The notes: generated by a model not told the origin, from the sequence alone. A stretch of DNA of 33,910 nucleotides from Chloroflexota bacterium (GCA_017853275.1 JAFMJV010000025.1:1-33910); one strand, 5' to 3'; positions 1 through 14,965 are shown, counted from the stretch's first letter. Translations and numbers: made by a program.

Positions 1-21
1 TCCTCGCCCGCCCGGACACGC

Positions 22-1203
22 TCACCCGGACGACGCGCCTGGGCTGAGCGGGGCCCGAGGACGCTCGCGGCCGGGGAGGGTCAGGACGGCGAGCAGCGCG
101 CCGATCAGGGTGAGCGCGCCCGTGACCGCGAAGAGGGCGGGACCGCCGGCGAGCTGGTAGATCGCCCCGCCCGCGACGCCGAGGGCGATGGAGACCACCC
201 CGCCCATCATCGCGCTCAGGCTCTGGGCGGTCGATTGGAGGGACGCCGGGAGGAGCCGGCCGAGCGCAAGGACGGAGGCGACCGTCATCCCCGCGTACGC
301 CACGCCGTTCACGGCGCGCAGGGCCACCATGAGCGCCGGATCGGCCAGTAGCGCGATCCCGATCACGCACAGGCCCATGACGGTCGCGCTCACGAGGTAG
401 GTCGCGCGCGGCCCGATCCGTGCGGCCACGAAACCGGCGACGAGGAACGCGGGGACCTCCGCGAGGGCCTCCAGACCTGCAGCAAGCGCCACGACCGACG
501 GGTCACCACCCAGCTCCGCGAGCCGCAGCGGGAGCCACCCGAAGACGGTGATCATCCCCATCATCCCGAGGGCGAAGGTCAGCAGCACGAAGGGGAGCCG
601 CGGCTGCGCCGCGAACGCCGCCGCCGCCGAACCGCCCCGCCGTCCTGCGCTCGCACCTGCCGCCGCATCACGCCGCGGGTTCGCCAGCCGGGTCGCCGCG
701 AGCGCTACGACGATGAAGGCGGCGCCGGCCACGAACGGCGCTGCCCCGTAGCCGAGCGCCGAATAGAGGACGCCCACGCCGATCGTGATGACCCCGAAGC
801 CGAGGCTGAGCAGGACCCGCAGGCGCGCGAAGGACGACCTGGACCCGCCCTCGGTCACGACGACCCCCACCGCATCGACCGTCGGGTTCAGCGTGGAGAT
901 GAAGAGCCCTGCCATGAGCCAGAGGCCGGCGCCGGCGAGGGGGAGATCCACGAGGCCGTAGAGGACGAGGAGGACCGCCCCGGCCACGGATGCCAGCTGG
1001 AGGACACGCCGACGTCCGAGCGTGACATCGCCGAGATGACCCCAGACCGGGGCCCCCAGGATCGCCAGCGTGCCGCCGGCCGCGCCGATCAGCCCGATGG
1101 CGATCGGGTCGAAGCCCTTCTCCGTCTGGATGAGGACGGCAAAGGGCAGGTAGCTGCCCAGGGCGGCCCCCAGCGCGAGGAAGGCGAGGCGGACCGGGTT
1201 CAC
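22..1203 (-). CDS. MFS transporter (12-TM, sugar/nucleoside symporter-like)
   Basis: Integral membrane permease of the major facilitator superfamily, 393 residues, the usual length for a 12-helix member. The sequence is almost wholly hydrophobic stretches separated by short polar loops. The loop after the second helix reads GHLGDVTLGRRRVL, matching MFS motif A (G-X-L-X-D-X-X-G-R-(R/K)). A long polar Ala/Gly/Arg loop near residues 175-200 separates the two six-helix halves. The GTG start at 1203-1201 overlaps the TGA of the uronate isomerase by 4 bases, so it is translationally coupled and last in the minus-strand operon. The substrate cannot be read from sequence; position after uxaC and a GH31 glycosidase suggests a uronate, a monosaccharide or an oligosaccharide. 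Import and export are both possible. Family call is firm, substrate is inference. Confidence 0.88.
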   Translation of the reverse strand: MNPVRLAFLALGAALGSYLPFAVLIQTEKGFDPIAIGLIGAAGGTLAILGAPVWGHLGDVTLGRRRVLQLASVAGAVLLVLYGLVDLPLAGAGLWLMAGLFISTLNPTVDAVGVVVTEGGSRSSFARLRVLLSLGFGVITIGVGVLYSALGYGAAPFVAGAAFIVVALAATRLANPRRDAAAGASAGRRGGSAAAAFAAQPRLPFVLLTFALGMMGMITVFGWLPLRLAELGGDPSVVALAAGLEALAEVPAFLVAGFVAARIGPRATYLVSATVMGLCVIGIALLADPALMVALRAVNGVAYAGMTVASVLALGRLLPASLQSTAQSLSAMMGGVVSIALGVAGGAIYQLAGGPALFAVTGALTLIGALLAVLTLPGRERPRAPLSPGASSG

Positions 1204-2660
1204 GCCGCTCCCGGCACGGACCCCTCCGGAAGGCCGTACGCGGAGCGTGCCAGGTCCACGGCGAGGTCCCGTGCCATCTCGTGGGCCTCCTCGTCGCGCA
1301 CGACATGCCGGACGACGAGTCCGGCGAGCCAGCCCGCCACCGACCGCCGCCAGACCTCGTGCCGAGCGGGGATCGCCACGAGCGACCGTGAGTCATCGTT
1401 GAAGCCGGCGAGGTTCGCGATCCCCGCGGTCTCGGTGACCCGGTCGAGGTAGCGCTCGATCCCCCGGGGGCTGTCGTGGAACCACCAGGGTGGGCCGAGC
1501 CGCAGCGCCGGGTAGTGGCCCGCGAGCGGCGCGAGCTCGCGCGCATAGGTCGTCTCGTCCAGGGTGAAGAGGATGAGCCGGAGCCGCGGGTCGTTCCCGT
1601 GGCGGTCGAGGAGCGCCCGGAGGCCGTGGGTGAAGTCCACCGCGACCGGGATATCGGCGCCCTTGTCCGGCCCGAAGCGGTCGAAGATCGTCGGGTTGTG
1701 GTTCCGGAACGAGCCCGGGTGGAGCTGCATGACGAGCCCGTCCTCCACGCTCATCCCCGCCATCTCCACCAGGAGGTGGCCGCGGAACCGGCGCGCGTCA
1801 TCCTCGCTCGCAGCGCCACGCAACGCACGCCGGAAGATCGCCTCCGCCTCCGGTGCCGCGAGGACCTCGGTCCAGGGTGTCGCCGCGGCGTGGTCGGTGG
1901 CGACCGCGCCGAGGGCCCGGAAGGCCGCCCGCCGGATCCGGAGCGCCTCCAGGAGCTCCGCGACGGACCCGATCCCGATCCCCGCCCGCGCGGCGAGGGT
2001 CTCCAGCGCAGCCCGCCAGCCGGGCGCTGCGATCTCCATCACGGCATCCGGCCGGAAGGTCGGCCGGACCCGTCCGCCCAGCCCATCGAGGTGGAGGAGG
2101 CGGTGCTCGTCCAGCGTGTCCGTCGCCTCATCCGTGGTGCAGATCACCTCGATCCCGAACCGCTCGAGGATCCGGCGCGGTCGGTAGGCCGGGTCCGCGA
2201 TCCGCTCGGCGAGCGCGTCGTAGACCGCGTCCGCCGTGCTCGCATCCAGGGTCGTACGGATGCCGAAGACGAGCTCCATCGTCCGGCGGAGCCAGGCGCC
2301 GGTGGGCGTCCCCCGGAACAGGTGCTGGTTGGCCGCGAAGGTCCGCCACGCCGCCCGGTCCGCGTCCGGGTCCGGGGGCTCACCCGGCACGGCGGCGCGA
2401 TCCCTGGGCCGGAGACCGGCGGCCTCCAGGGGGATCCCCTGGGAGTAGAGCATCCGGAACGCGTAGTGGTCCGGGCGGAGGAAGAGGTCGACCGGTGTCC
2501 CGAAGGCGGCATCGTCGGCGAGGAGTCCGACCGGGACGTGCCCGTGGGGGCTCACGATCGGGAGGCCCTCGATCCCGGCGAGGAGCTTGCGGGCGACCCG
2601 TCGCGTCCCCGGATCCGGCGGCAGGAGCCAGTCCGGCGGGGTACCCCCGGCCGGGCTCAC
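1200..2660 (-). CDS. uxaC: Uronate isomerase (glucuronate/galacturonate isomerase)
   Basis: Metal-dependent isomerase of the amidohydrolase superfamily that converts D-glucuronate to D-fructuronate and D-galacturonate to D-tagaturonate, in the cytoplasm. The product is 486 residues, close to the family norm of about 470. Residues 35-41 (IVSPHGH) carry the first-strand His-X-His metal site (H39, H41). Further family blocks are FLRPDHYAFRMLYSQG, EVICTTDEATD and the C-terminal WWFHDSPRGIERYLD...LAGFNDDSRS. I choose GTG at 2660 because it makes a 4-base GTGA overlap with the stop of the upstream oxidoreductase gene; the longer frame from 2705 adds only low-complexity Gly/Pro/Arg residues. Second-to-last gene of the minus operon. 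No fructuronate or tagaturonate reductase, mannonate dehydratase or KDG kinase of the textbook pathway is recognisable here; one of the SDR or Gfo/Idh/MocA enzymes could supply the reduction step. Confidence 0.92.
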   Translation of the reverse strand: MSPAGGTPPDWLLPPDPGTRRVARKLLAGIEGLPIVSPHGHVPVGLLADDAAFGTPVDLFLRPDHYAFRMLYSQGIPLEAAGLRPRDRAAVPGEPPDPDADRAAWRTFAANQHLFRGTPTGAWLRRTMELVFGIRTTLDASTADAVYDALAERIADPAYRPRRILERFGIEVICTTDEATDTLDEHRLLHLDGLGGRVRPTFRPDAVMEIAAPGWRAALETLAARAGIGIGSVAELLEALRIRRAAFRALGAVATDHAAATPWTEVLAAPEAEAIFRRALRGAASEDDARRFRGHLLVEMAGMSVEDGLVMQLHPGSFRNHNPTIFDRFGPDKGADIPVAVDFTHGLRALLDRHGNDPRLRLILFTLDETTYARELAPLAGHYPALRLGPPWWFHDSPRGIERYLDRVTETAGIANLAGFNDDSRSLVAIPARHEVWRRSVAGWLAGLVVRHVVRDEEAHEMARDLAVDLARSAYGLPEGSVPGAA

Positions 2661-3912
2661 CGGCCCGGCCCCACCGCGGGAAGGAGGTCCGCGGGCCGGA
2701 CCCACGCACCCGTCTCGAGCGAGCGCAGGGCGGAGACTCCCACCATGACCGACCGGGCCCCGGCGAGCGATCCGGCCGCACGGGCGAGCGGGTCCTCCAG
2801 CGGTCCGCGGTAGAGGTCGTCCAGGAGCTCGAGGTCCCCGCCACCGTGGTCCTCCACGATGCGCGGGATCTCCTCCCGCTCTGCCGCGCCGTCCGGACGG
2901 ATGACGAGGATCGGGTCATGAGGGCGATCCCGCTCCGGTCCCGAATCGACCATCTCGATCTCCAGCCGGCCGGTCCGGCCGTTGAAGGCCGCCCGGAAGC
3001 CCTCGAACGCCGCATGGGCGACGAGCGAGTAGGTGAGCATCGGGCCGGAGGCGTAGCGGACGAGGACGTTCATCGTGTCCGGGATGTCGATCTCGGGATC
3101 GAAGACACAGCCGTCGCGGTGATACCCGTCCGCTGCCTCCGCGCCGTCGTAGAGGATGCGGAGCTGTGGGTCGGCCGCGAGATCGAGCGAGAACTCACAG
3201 CCGTCGCGCACATCGCACGCACGGCAGTAGGGTCCGCGCTCGGCACGGACCGGCCCGTAGAAGCGGCGGTCCGCGTCCGCGATCACCCGCTCCGGGACCG
3301 CATCGAGCCACCAGTTGAGCAGGTCGAAGTGATGGGTCGCCTTGTGGACGAGGAGCGTCCCGCTCCGCTCGCGGCGCCGGTGCCAGCGTCGGAAGTAGTC
3401 AGCCCCATGGCGCCGGTCCAGATACCAGTGGAAGTCGACCGAGAGGACCTCGCCGATCGCACCGGACGCCAGGAGCTCCCGGACCCGGCCTACGTACGGC
3501 CCGTAGCGGTAGTTGAAGGCGACCCGGACCGGCAGGCCGGTCCGCCGCTCCGCATCCAGGATCGCGGCGATCCCTTCCGCCGTCGTCGCCATCGGCTTCT
3601 CCAGGATCACCCCCGCGCCGGCTTCCAGACTTGCGCAGGCGACCGCGGCGTGCGTGTCATCCCGGGTCGCCACGATCACCGTGTCCGGGCGGACCTCCCG
3701 GAGCATCGCGCCGAGGTCCGTGTAGGCGGCGACCGGCTGCCCGAGGAGCGTCCGGGCGGCATCGAGGCGGATCGGGTTGACGTCCACGAGCGCCGCGAGC
3801 TCCGCGACATCCGCGTAGCGACCGAGGAGCGGCGCCCCGAACATCGCGGGACCGCGCCACCCCGCCCCGACGATCGCGTAGCGCCGCCGCCGTCCACCCA
3901 CCCCCCGGGCCG

Positions 3913-3916
<4 letters not shown>
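2657..3916 (-). CDS. Gfo/Idh/MocA-family NAD(P)-dependent oxidoreductase with Cys motif
   Basis: Predicted cytoplasmic sugar or inositol-type dehydrogenase, 419 residues. The N-terminal Rossmann domain opens with YAIVGAGWRG (13-22), and the family EKP motif is at residues 106-108 (VILEKPMA). The C-terminal alpha/beta domain holds HKATHHFDLLNWW, giving K192 and H195/H196 as likely active-site residues. An insert at 229-241 (PYCRACDVRDGCE) has Cys231, Cys234 and Cys240, a spacing that could bind a metal. ATG at 3916 forms an ATGA overlap with the GH31 stop; an upstream extension in the same frame is an arginine-rich shadow of the GH31 gene. Second gene of the minus operon. It probably oxidises or reduces a sugar released by the GH31 enzyme; oxidative deglycosylation is also known in this family. 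Substrate unknown. Confidence 0.9.
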
Positions 3917-10051
<6,135 letters not shown>

Positions 10052-10086
10052 ACCACGCGCGCCCGCAGGCCGCGCCCCTCCCGCGC

Positions 10087-10098
10087 TAGGATTCGGAC
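10087..10098 (+). promoter_or_regulatory. Candidate -10 element of a leaderless GH13 transcript
   Basis: TAGGAT at 10087-10092 is followed by six bases and then the GTG start at 10099, the distance expected between a -10 hexamer and +1. No Shine-Dalgarno sequence lies before the start, and no clear -35 is visible. The TAG of this hexamer is also an in-frame stop, so translation cannot begin upstream. The mRNA would then start at, or within a base of, the initiation codon. Confidence 0.42.
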
Positions 10099-10110
10099 GT
10101 GAACGTTCAA
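10099..10110. promoter_or_regulatory. LacI-type operator O3, on the GH13 start codon
   Basis: GTGAACGTTCAA has the invariant GAACGTTC core and one mismatch to the full palindrome. It coincides with codons 1-4 (M-N-V-Q) of the GH13 gene. A repressor here would cover the predicted transcription start as well as the coding start. Confidence 0.72.
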
Positions 10111-12438
10111 GCCGACCTCCTCCTCGCCAACCCCGAGGCGAGCCTGCGCCTCGAGCTCGACCCCGCCACCGGCGCGCCCCGGCGCCTCTGGACCGGAACG
10201 GATCCCGAGCCGATCGCCATCGACGTCCAGGTCGCGCTCACCGTGGACGGACGTGAGGTCCGGGGCCGGATGGGCGGGCTGGAATATCCCGACGCGCGGA
10301 CCGTGCTCGTGGGGGGTGGCGCGACGATCACCGAGGTGGCCGACGGCCCGGGGGAGCGCCGCGCGCTCGTCACCGCGGGCACGGCGGAGCCGGACGCGTG
10401 GTCGGCCACCTGGGAGCTCATCCTCCGGGACGGCGGGGATCCCCGGCCGCGCCTCGAGATCGCGCTCGTCCTGACCGCCCGGTCCGAGATCGCGACCCTC
10501 CGGAATGTGGAGGTGGAGATCCGCGCGATCCTGCCGGATCGTTCTGCCTGGTGCGCGGATGCGCCCGGCAACCCGATCCGCCGGAGCGTCCCGCTCCCCG
10601 AGCTGACCCGCGAGGTCGAGGTCTCGCCGGCGAGCAGCGTCGTGGGCTCCGTCGGCCTCGTGGCCCTCTCCCGCGCGGCGGCCGGCGGACGTTCCGCCCG
10701 GACCTTCCTCGCGTGGCCCCTCTCGGATGGCGGGATCGGGACGAGCTCCCTCCGGCCGACCCCGGACGGCATCGCCTTCCGCTGGGTGACGGACGTGGGC
10801 GGGCGGCCCGGTGCGGGCGGGACGCTCCGCGTCCACGGTCTCCACCTCGATCTCGTGGCGGCGAGCTATCCCGCCGTCCTTGCCGGGATCCCGGCGGCGC
10901 TCGCCGCCCTCGGCGTCCGGAGCCCGGACGATCCCCCGGCGTGGGCGATCGCCACGAGCCTCTACGAGGTCCAGATCGGGTTCGGCGTCTTCACGGGCGG
11001 CTACCGGTACGCCCCGTACCCCACGGCCGCGGATCTCCTCGCGGACCTGCCGCGGATCGCGGACCTGGGCTACGACGCGCTCCAGATCATGCCCCGCCAG
11101 CCCTACCCCTCGTACAACGTCCATGACCTCACGGACATCACGACGAGCTACGGCGACGAGGAGGGGATCCGGGCGATCGTGGAGGCCTGCCACGCCCGCG
11201 GGATGCGCGTGATCCTGGACATCCTCATGCACGGCGTCATCGATGGCGAGATCGTGGAGGAGACGATCGCCGGGATCCGGTCCGGCCCCTACGCGGACCG
11301 CCTGGACGAGGAGATCCCGGACATCACCTCCCTCGATCTCCTCGACCCCGTGGAGAAGGATCTCTACCCGATCGCGTGGTGCGCGCACGTCGTGAACTTC
11401 GGTCCCTTCTGGACCGCCGGGTCGCCCCGCCGTCACCCGCTCGCGGACGCGCACCCCGAGTGGTTCTGCCGGGACTCGTCGGGCCGGATCACGGGGATGT
11501 ACACGAAGGCCTTCGACCTGGCGCATCGCGGCTGGCAGGACTGGTTCATCGAGGAGGCGCTGGAGCTCGTGCGGCGCCTGGACGTGGACGGCTTCCGCCT
11601 GGACGCCCCCTCCTACAACACCTTCCACAACTGGTCGGAGGGCACGCGGCGCAACGCGTCTGCCTCCATGCTCGGCTGCCTCTCGCTCTTCCACCGGCTC
11701 CGCCCGGCGCTCCGCGCGCTGAAGCCGGACGCGCTCCTCTACACGGAGCCGTCCGGGGCGCTCTACCGGGTGGAGATGGACATGGTCTACAACTACGACG
11801 AGCAGTTCCTCATCCGCTCGGTGATGACCGCGGGCGCCGGCCGGGCGCACTGGGTCCGGAACGGCCGGGAGCTGGCCCGCTGGCTCGCGGACCGCGATGC
11901 GACCCTCCCGCCCGGCTCGCTCACCGCCCACCACCTGGACAGCCACGACACGTTCTGGTGGCCGCACGAGGGCCGGAAGTGGCGCCGGGATCAGTACGGC
12001 GTCCCGGCCACGGCAGCCCTGATGACGCTCTTCGCGCTGAGCGGCGGCCCCTACATGACCTTCGTCGGCGGCGAGGTCGGGATCGAGGACGCCGTCCGCC
12101 GGGTGAACCGGATCCGCGCGGAACGGCCCGCCTTCGGGCGCGGGACGAGCGATCCCGATGCCGTGGATGCGGGTGATGACCGGGTCTACGCCGTCATCCG
12201 CCGCCATGGCGGCGAGACCGGGCTCCTCCTCGTCAACCTCTCCGATGCGCCGGTCCGGATCGCGCCGTCGCTCCCGCCCGCGGCCGGCATCCCGGACGGC
12301 CCTGCGCTCGTGACGCCGGATCTCCTCGGCGGTCCCGTGGTGGAATGGGGCCCGCGCACGGGCGGGGGATGGACCGCAGCGTTCGAGCTCCCCGCCTGGG
12401 GCGCGGTCGCGCTTCCGCTCGCCGACGCCGGTCGCTGA
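10099..12438 (+). CDS. GH13 alpha-amylase-family enzyme with long N-terminal beta domain
   Basis: Alpha-amylase superfamily enzyme, 779 residues, no signal peptide. Residues 1-275 are a beta-rich domain unlike a usual GH13 N-terminus. The catalytic barrel begins near 285 (WAIATSLYEVQIG). Region I is VILDILMHGV, region II VDGFRLDAPSY (nucleophile Asp about 501), region III LLYTEPSGAL (acid/base Glu about 550), and region IV HHLDSHDTFWW (transition-state Asp about 617, with SHD instead of the common NHD). All three catalytic carboxylates are present, so it should be active on alpha-glucosidic bonds by hydrolysis or transfer. A C-terminal beta domain follows from about 690. The start is fixed: a TAG lies in frame at 10087 and GTG 10099 is the only start before residue 40. 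It follows the DUF6259-like gene by 47 bases but appears to have its own operator-promoter. Confidence 0.9.
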   Translation: MNVQADLLLANPEASLRLELDPATGAPRRLWTGTDPEPIAIDVQVALTVDGREVRGRMGGLEYPDARTVLVGGGATITEVADGPGERRALVTAGTAEPDAWSATWELILRDGGDPRPRLEIALVLTARSEIATLRNVEVEIRAILPDRSAWCADAPGNPIRRSVPLPELTREVEVSPASSVVGSVGLVALSRAAAGGRSARTFLAWPLSDGGIGTSSLRPTPDGIAFRWVTDVGGRPGAGGTLRVHGLHLDLVAASYPAVLAGIPAALAALGVRSPDDPPAWAIATSLYEVQIGFGVFTGGYRYAPYPTAADLLADLPRIADLGYDALQIMPRQPYPSYNVHDLTDITTSYGDEEGIRAIVEACHARGMRVILDILMHGVIDGEIVEETIAGIRSGPYADRLDEEIPDITSLDLLDPVEKDLYPIAWCAHVVNFGPFWTAGSPRRHPLADAHPEWFCRDSSGRITGMYTKAFDLAHRGWQDWFIEEALELVRRLDVDGFRLDAPSYNTFHNWSEGTRRNASASMLGCLSLFHRLRPALRALKPDALLYTEPSGALYRVEMDMVYNYDEQFLIRSVMTAGAGRAHWVRNGRELARWLADRDATLPPGSLTAHHLDSHDTFWWPHEGRKWRRDQYGVPATAALMTLFALSGGPYMTFVGGEVGIEDAVRRVNRIRAERPAFGRGTSDPDAVDAGDDRVYAVIRRHGGETGLLLVNLSDAPVRIAPSLPPAAGIPDGPALVTPDLLGGPVVEWGPRTGGGWTAAFELPAWGAVALPLADAGR

Positions 12439-12471
12439 GCGCGCGCGAGAGGACGCGGAGAGGAGGTGGCG

Positions 12472-13764
12472 ATGAGCGGCGAGCGCAGCGGCGCGGACCT
12501 GGCACGGCGGATGACCGCCGTCGTCCCCGGGGGCGTCGATTCCAACGTCCGGCTCGAGGTCGCGGACCTCTTCATCGAATCGGGATCGGGCGCCCGGATC
12601 CGGGACGTGGACGGCCGGGAGTACATCGACCACGTCCTCGGCCAGGGGCCGGCCTTCCTTGGCCATGCCCACCCGGCGGTCCTGGCCGCGGTCCGGGATG
12701 CGATCGGGACGGGGATGACCTTCGCGGCACAGACCCGGGTCGAGCTGAGGGCGGCCGAGCTTCTGGTGGACACCCTCGGCTGGGCCGAGCAGGTTCGGAT
12801 CGGGATGACCTCCACCGAGACCGTCCAGGCGGCGCTCCGGGTGGCGCGCGCCCACACCGGCCGGCGGCGCTTCCTCCGCTTCCGCGGCCAGTACCACGGC
12901 TGGCTGGACACCACCCTGATGGACTGGACCGTCGATCCGGCGCGCCTCGCGTCGGAAGGACAGGACCCCGATGCCGCCGGCCAGGGGATCACCGTCCCGT
13001 GGAACGACCTCGCCGCCGCCGAGGCTGCGCTCGCCGCGCACCCGGGTGAGATCGCCGCGATCATCACCGAGCCGATGATGTGCAACGCCGGCGCGATCCC
13101 GCCCCTCCCCGGCTACCTCGCGGGCCTCCGCTCTCTGTGCGACGCCCACGGTGCCCTGCTCATCCTGGACGAGACGATCACCGGGTTCCGCCTCGCGCTC
13201 GGTGGCGGCGCGGAGCGCTTCGGGGTCCGGCCCGATCTGGCCATCTACGGCAAGGCAGTCGCGGGCGGCTACCCCGCCTCCGTCCTCGCCGGACCGGCCG
13301 CGATCATGGGCCGCTTCGCCGCCGGGACGAACCACTCGGGCACCTTCAACGCGAACGTCCTTTCCTGCGCGGCGATCGTGGCGGCGCTCGAGGTGATGCG
13401 CGACGAGCCGGTCCATGCCCGGGTGGAGGCGACAGGGGCTGCCCTCATGGACGGCATCCGCGCGCTCGCCGGGGAGCTCGGCGTGCCCCTCCAGGTCCGT
13501 GGCCTTCCCCCCGCCTTCCACGTCTCCTTCGACACGCCGGACCCCGTCGTCTCCTACGCGGATCTCCTCCGGGCGGACAGCGCCCGTTACCGGCGGCTCG
13601 TCCGCCATGCCCGCGAGGCCGGCCTCTACCTCGCCGGTCGCGGCATCTGGTACGTCTCGGCGGCCCACGACGTGGAGACGACCCGGACCGCGCTCGACCG
13701 GCTCGGGACGGCGATCCGGATGCTCCTCCGGGACGATCCCGCAGCCGCCCCCGTGACGCGCTAG
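12472..13764 (+). CDS. Class III aminotransferase, glutamate-1-semialdehyde aminomutase-like
   Basis: PLP-dependent enzyme of fold type I, 430 residues, cytoplasmic. Typical blocks are VPGGVDSNVR, GHAHPAVLAAV, the cofactor-binding LILDETITGFRLA, and the Schiff-base lysine at about residue 261 in IYGKAVAGGYP. The wording NAGAIPPLPGYLAGLRSLCD is closest to HemL-type aminomutases. True HemL genes usually lie with other haem genes; this one sits between glycosidases and a sugar-type repressor, so a catabolic aminotransferase or aminomutase acting on an amino sugar, amino polyol or amino acid is more likely. ATG 12472 is chosen because AGGAGG (12461-12466) lies at the right distance; GTG at 12466 overlaps that ribosome binding site. 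It follows the GH13 gene by 33 bases and is probably co-transcribed. Substrate unknown. Confidence 0.87.
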   Translation: MSGERSGADLARRMTAVVPGGVDSNVRLEVADLFIESGSGARIRDVDGREYIDHVLGQGPAFLGHAHPAVLAAVRDAIGTGMTFAAQTRVELRAAELLVDTLGWAEQVRIGMTSTETVQAALRVARAHTGRRRFLRFRGQYHGWLDTTLMDWTVDPARLASEGQDPDAAGQGITVPWNDLAAAEAALAAHPGEIAAIITEPMMCNAGAIPPLPGYLAGLRSLCDAHGALLILDETITGFRLALGGGAERFGVRPDLAIYGKAVAGGYPASVLAGPAAIMGRFAAGTNHSGTFNANVLSCAAIVAALEVMRDEPVHARVEATGAALMDGIRALAGELGVPLQVRGLPPAFHVSFDTPDPVVSYADLLRADSARYRRLVRHAREAGLYLAGRGIWYVSAAHDVETTRTALDRLGTAIRMLLRDDPAAAPVTR

Positions 13765-13775
13765 GCTGCCGCTCG

Positions 13776-14846
13776 ATGCCTCGATCGACCGGCGGTCCCG
13801 CCAGACCCGGCCGGCCCGGGTCCGCTGGACGGCCCCGGATGCGCGACGTCGCCGACCTTGCCCAGGTCTCCCTCCAGACCGTCTCGAACGTCATCCACGG
13901 CCGCTACGACGAGATGAGCCCCGCGACCCGGGACCGCGTCCTCGCGGCGATGGAGAGCCTGGGCTACCGAGCGAACCTGGCGGCCGCCTCGCTGCGCTCG
14001 CAGCGCGTCCGAACGATCGCCGTCCTCGTGCTGGACGAGCACACGGAGTTCCTCGCGGACCCGCTCATGGATCTCCTCATCGCCGGTGTCGCGGACATCG
14101 CGCGTGACCGCGGCTACGGGGTCCTCATCCAGGGGGCGCGCCCCGGCCGCCACGACGAATCGTTCCTCCGGAGCACCCGCGAGGGTCGCGCGGACGGGAT
14201 CATCGTCCAGCTCTCCGGGACGCCCGCGGTCCGGCGTGGCCTGATCGACGAGGCCCGCGCGCTCGGCGTCGATCTCGTCGTCATCGACGAGGACGGCCTT
14301 CCGGCCGACGTTATGGGCGTCCGGGCCGAGCAGTCCTCCGGGATGCGCGCCCTCACGGAGCGGCTCATCGCGCAGGGCCACCGGCGCTTCGCCTTCATCG
14401 GGGCGCGGATGCCATGGGCGGTCGTGGAGCAGCGCGTCGCGGGCTTCCGCGAGGCGATCGCCGCCGCCGGGCTCACCGTGGAGGAGGACCGGATCCTCCT
14501 CGAAGCCGGCTTCGAGGCCTCCGAAGGGGAGACCCTCGCGGCGCGCCTCCTCGGCCTCCCGGACCGGCCCACGGCCCTCATGTGCTCCAGCGACCTTCAG
14601 GCGGCCGGGGCGCTCCGTGCCGTGAAGTCGGCCGGCCTCCGCGTCCCGGATGATGTGGCGGTCACCGGCTTCGAGAGCTTCTCCTTCTCCGCCTACCTCG
14701 AGCCCCCGCTCACCACCGTCCGCGTCCCCGCCTACGAGATGGGCCAGCGGGCCGCCCGGATGCTCATCGACCGGGTCGAGGGCCAGGAGGCCGGTCACCC
14801 GCATCTCGTCCTGCCGACCGAGCTCGTCCTCCGGGGTTCCGGCTAG
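13776..14846 (+). CDS. LacI-family transcriptional repressor
   Basis: DNA-binding repressor, 356 residues. The helix-turn-helix at residues 23-42 reads MRDVADLAQVSLQTVSNVIHG, followed by the hinge region GYRANLAAASLRSQ, where Leu73 would insert into the operator's central CpG. The periplasmic-binding-protein-like effector domain runs from about 79 to 350 and ends with the family block PPLTTVRVPAYEMGQRAARML. Effector-domain residue Asp in the usual GFDD motif is replaced (TGFES). About 20 Gly/Pro/Arg residues precede the helix-turn-helix, longer than usual; ATG 13839 is an alternative start. No Shine-Dalgarno is visible, and TAGGCT (13762-13767, overlapping the previous stop) could be a -10 for a leaderless message. 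It probably binds the five GAACGTTC palindromes in this window. No operator lies just before its own gene. Confidence 0.93.
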   Translation: MPRSTGGPARPGRPGSAGRPRMRDVADLAQVSLQTVSNVIHGRYDEMSPATRDRVLAAMESLGYRANLAAASLRSQRVRTIAVLVLDEHTEFLADPLMDLLIAGVADIARDRGYGVLIQGARPGRHDESFLRSTREGRADGIIVQLSGTPAVRRGLIDEARALGVDLVVIDEDGLPADVMGVRAEQSSGMRALTERLIAQGHRRFAFIGARMPWAVVEQRVAGFREAIAAAGLTVEEDRILLEAGFEASEGETLAARLLGLPDRPTALMCSSDLQAAGALRAVKSAGLRVPDDVAVTGFESFSFSAYLEPPLTTVRVPAYEMGQRAARMLIDRVEGQEAGHPHLVLPTELVLRGSG

Positions 14847-14894
14847 GGCTCACCCCGCACCCGGACCCGCGGCGCCCCACCACGGCGCTGGGCC

Positions 14895-14908
14895 GGCTCC
14901 CCGGAGCC
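14895..14908 (+). terminator. Weak candidate terminator after the LacI gene
   Basis: GGCTCCCCGGAGCC can fold into a 5-bp stem with a 4-base loop and is followed by TCCTTTC, a short T-rich stretch. It lies 49 bases after the repressor stop. The stem is short and the T-run poor, so it may be inactive. Confidence 0.25.
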
Positions 14909-14927
14909 TCCTTTCGCATCCGACCCG

Positions 14928-14956
14928 TTGACCCGGCCCATCCGGCATGGCATCAT
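14928..14956 (+). promoter_or_regulatory. Candidate sigma-70 promoter of the importer operon
   Basis: TTGACC (14928-14933, five of six consensus matches) and CATCAT (14951-14956, four of six) are separated by 17 bases. Transcription would start near 14963, just before the tandem operators O4 and O5, and about 80 bases before the ATG at 15044. This is the best promoter in the window. Confidence 0.55.
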
Positions 14957-14965
14957 CTCGGCGAC

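Noticed and set aside
12472..13764. Haem biosynthesis role (true hemL) for the aminotransferase
   Set aside because: The resemblance is to the family only; no haem gene is adjacent, and the gene is between a GH13 enzyme and a sugar-type repressor.
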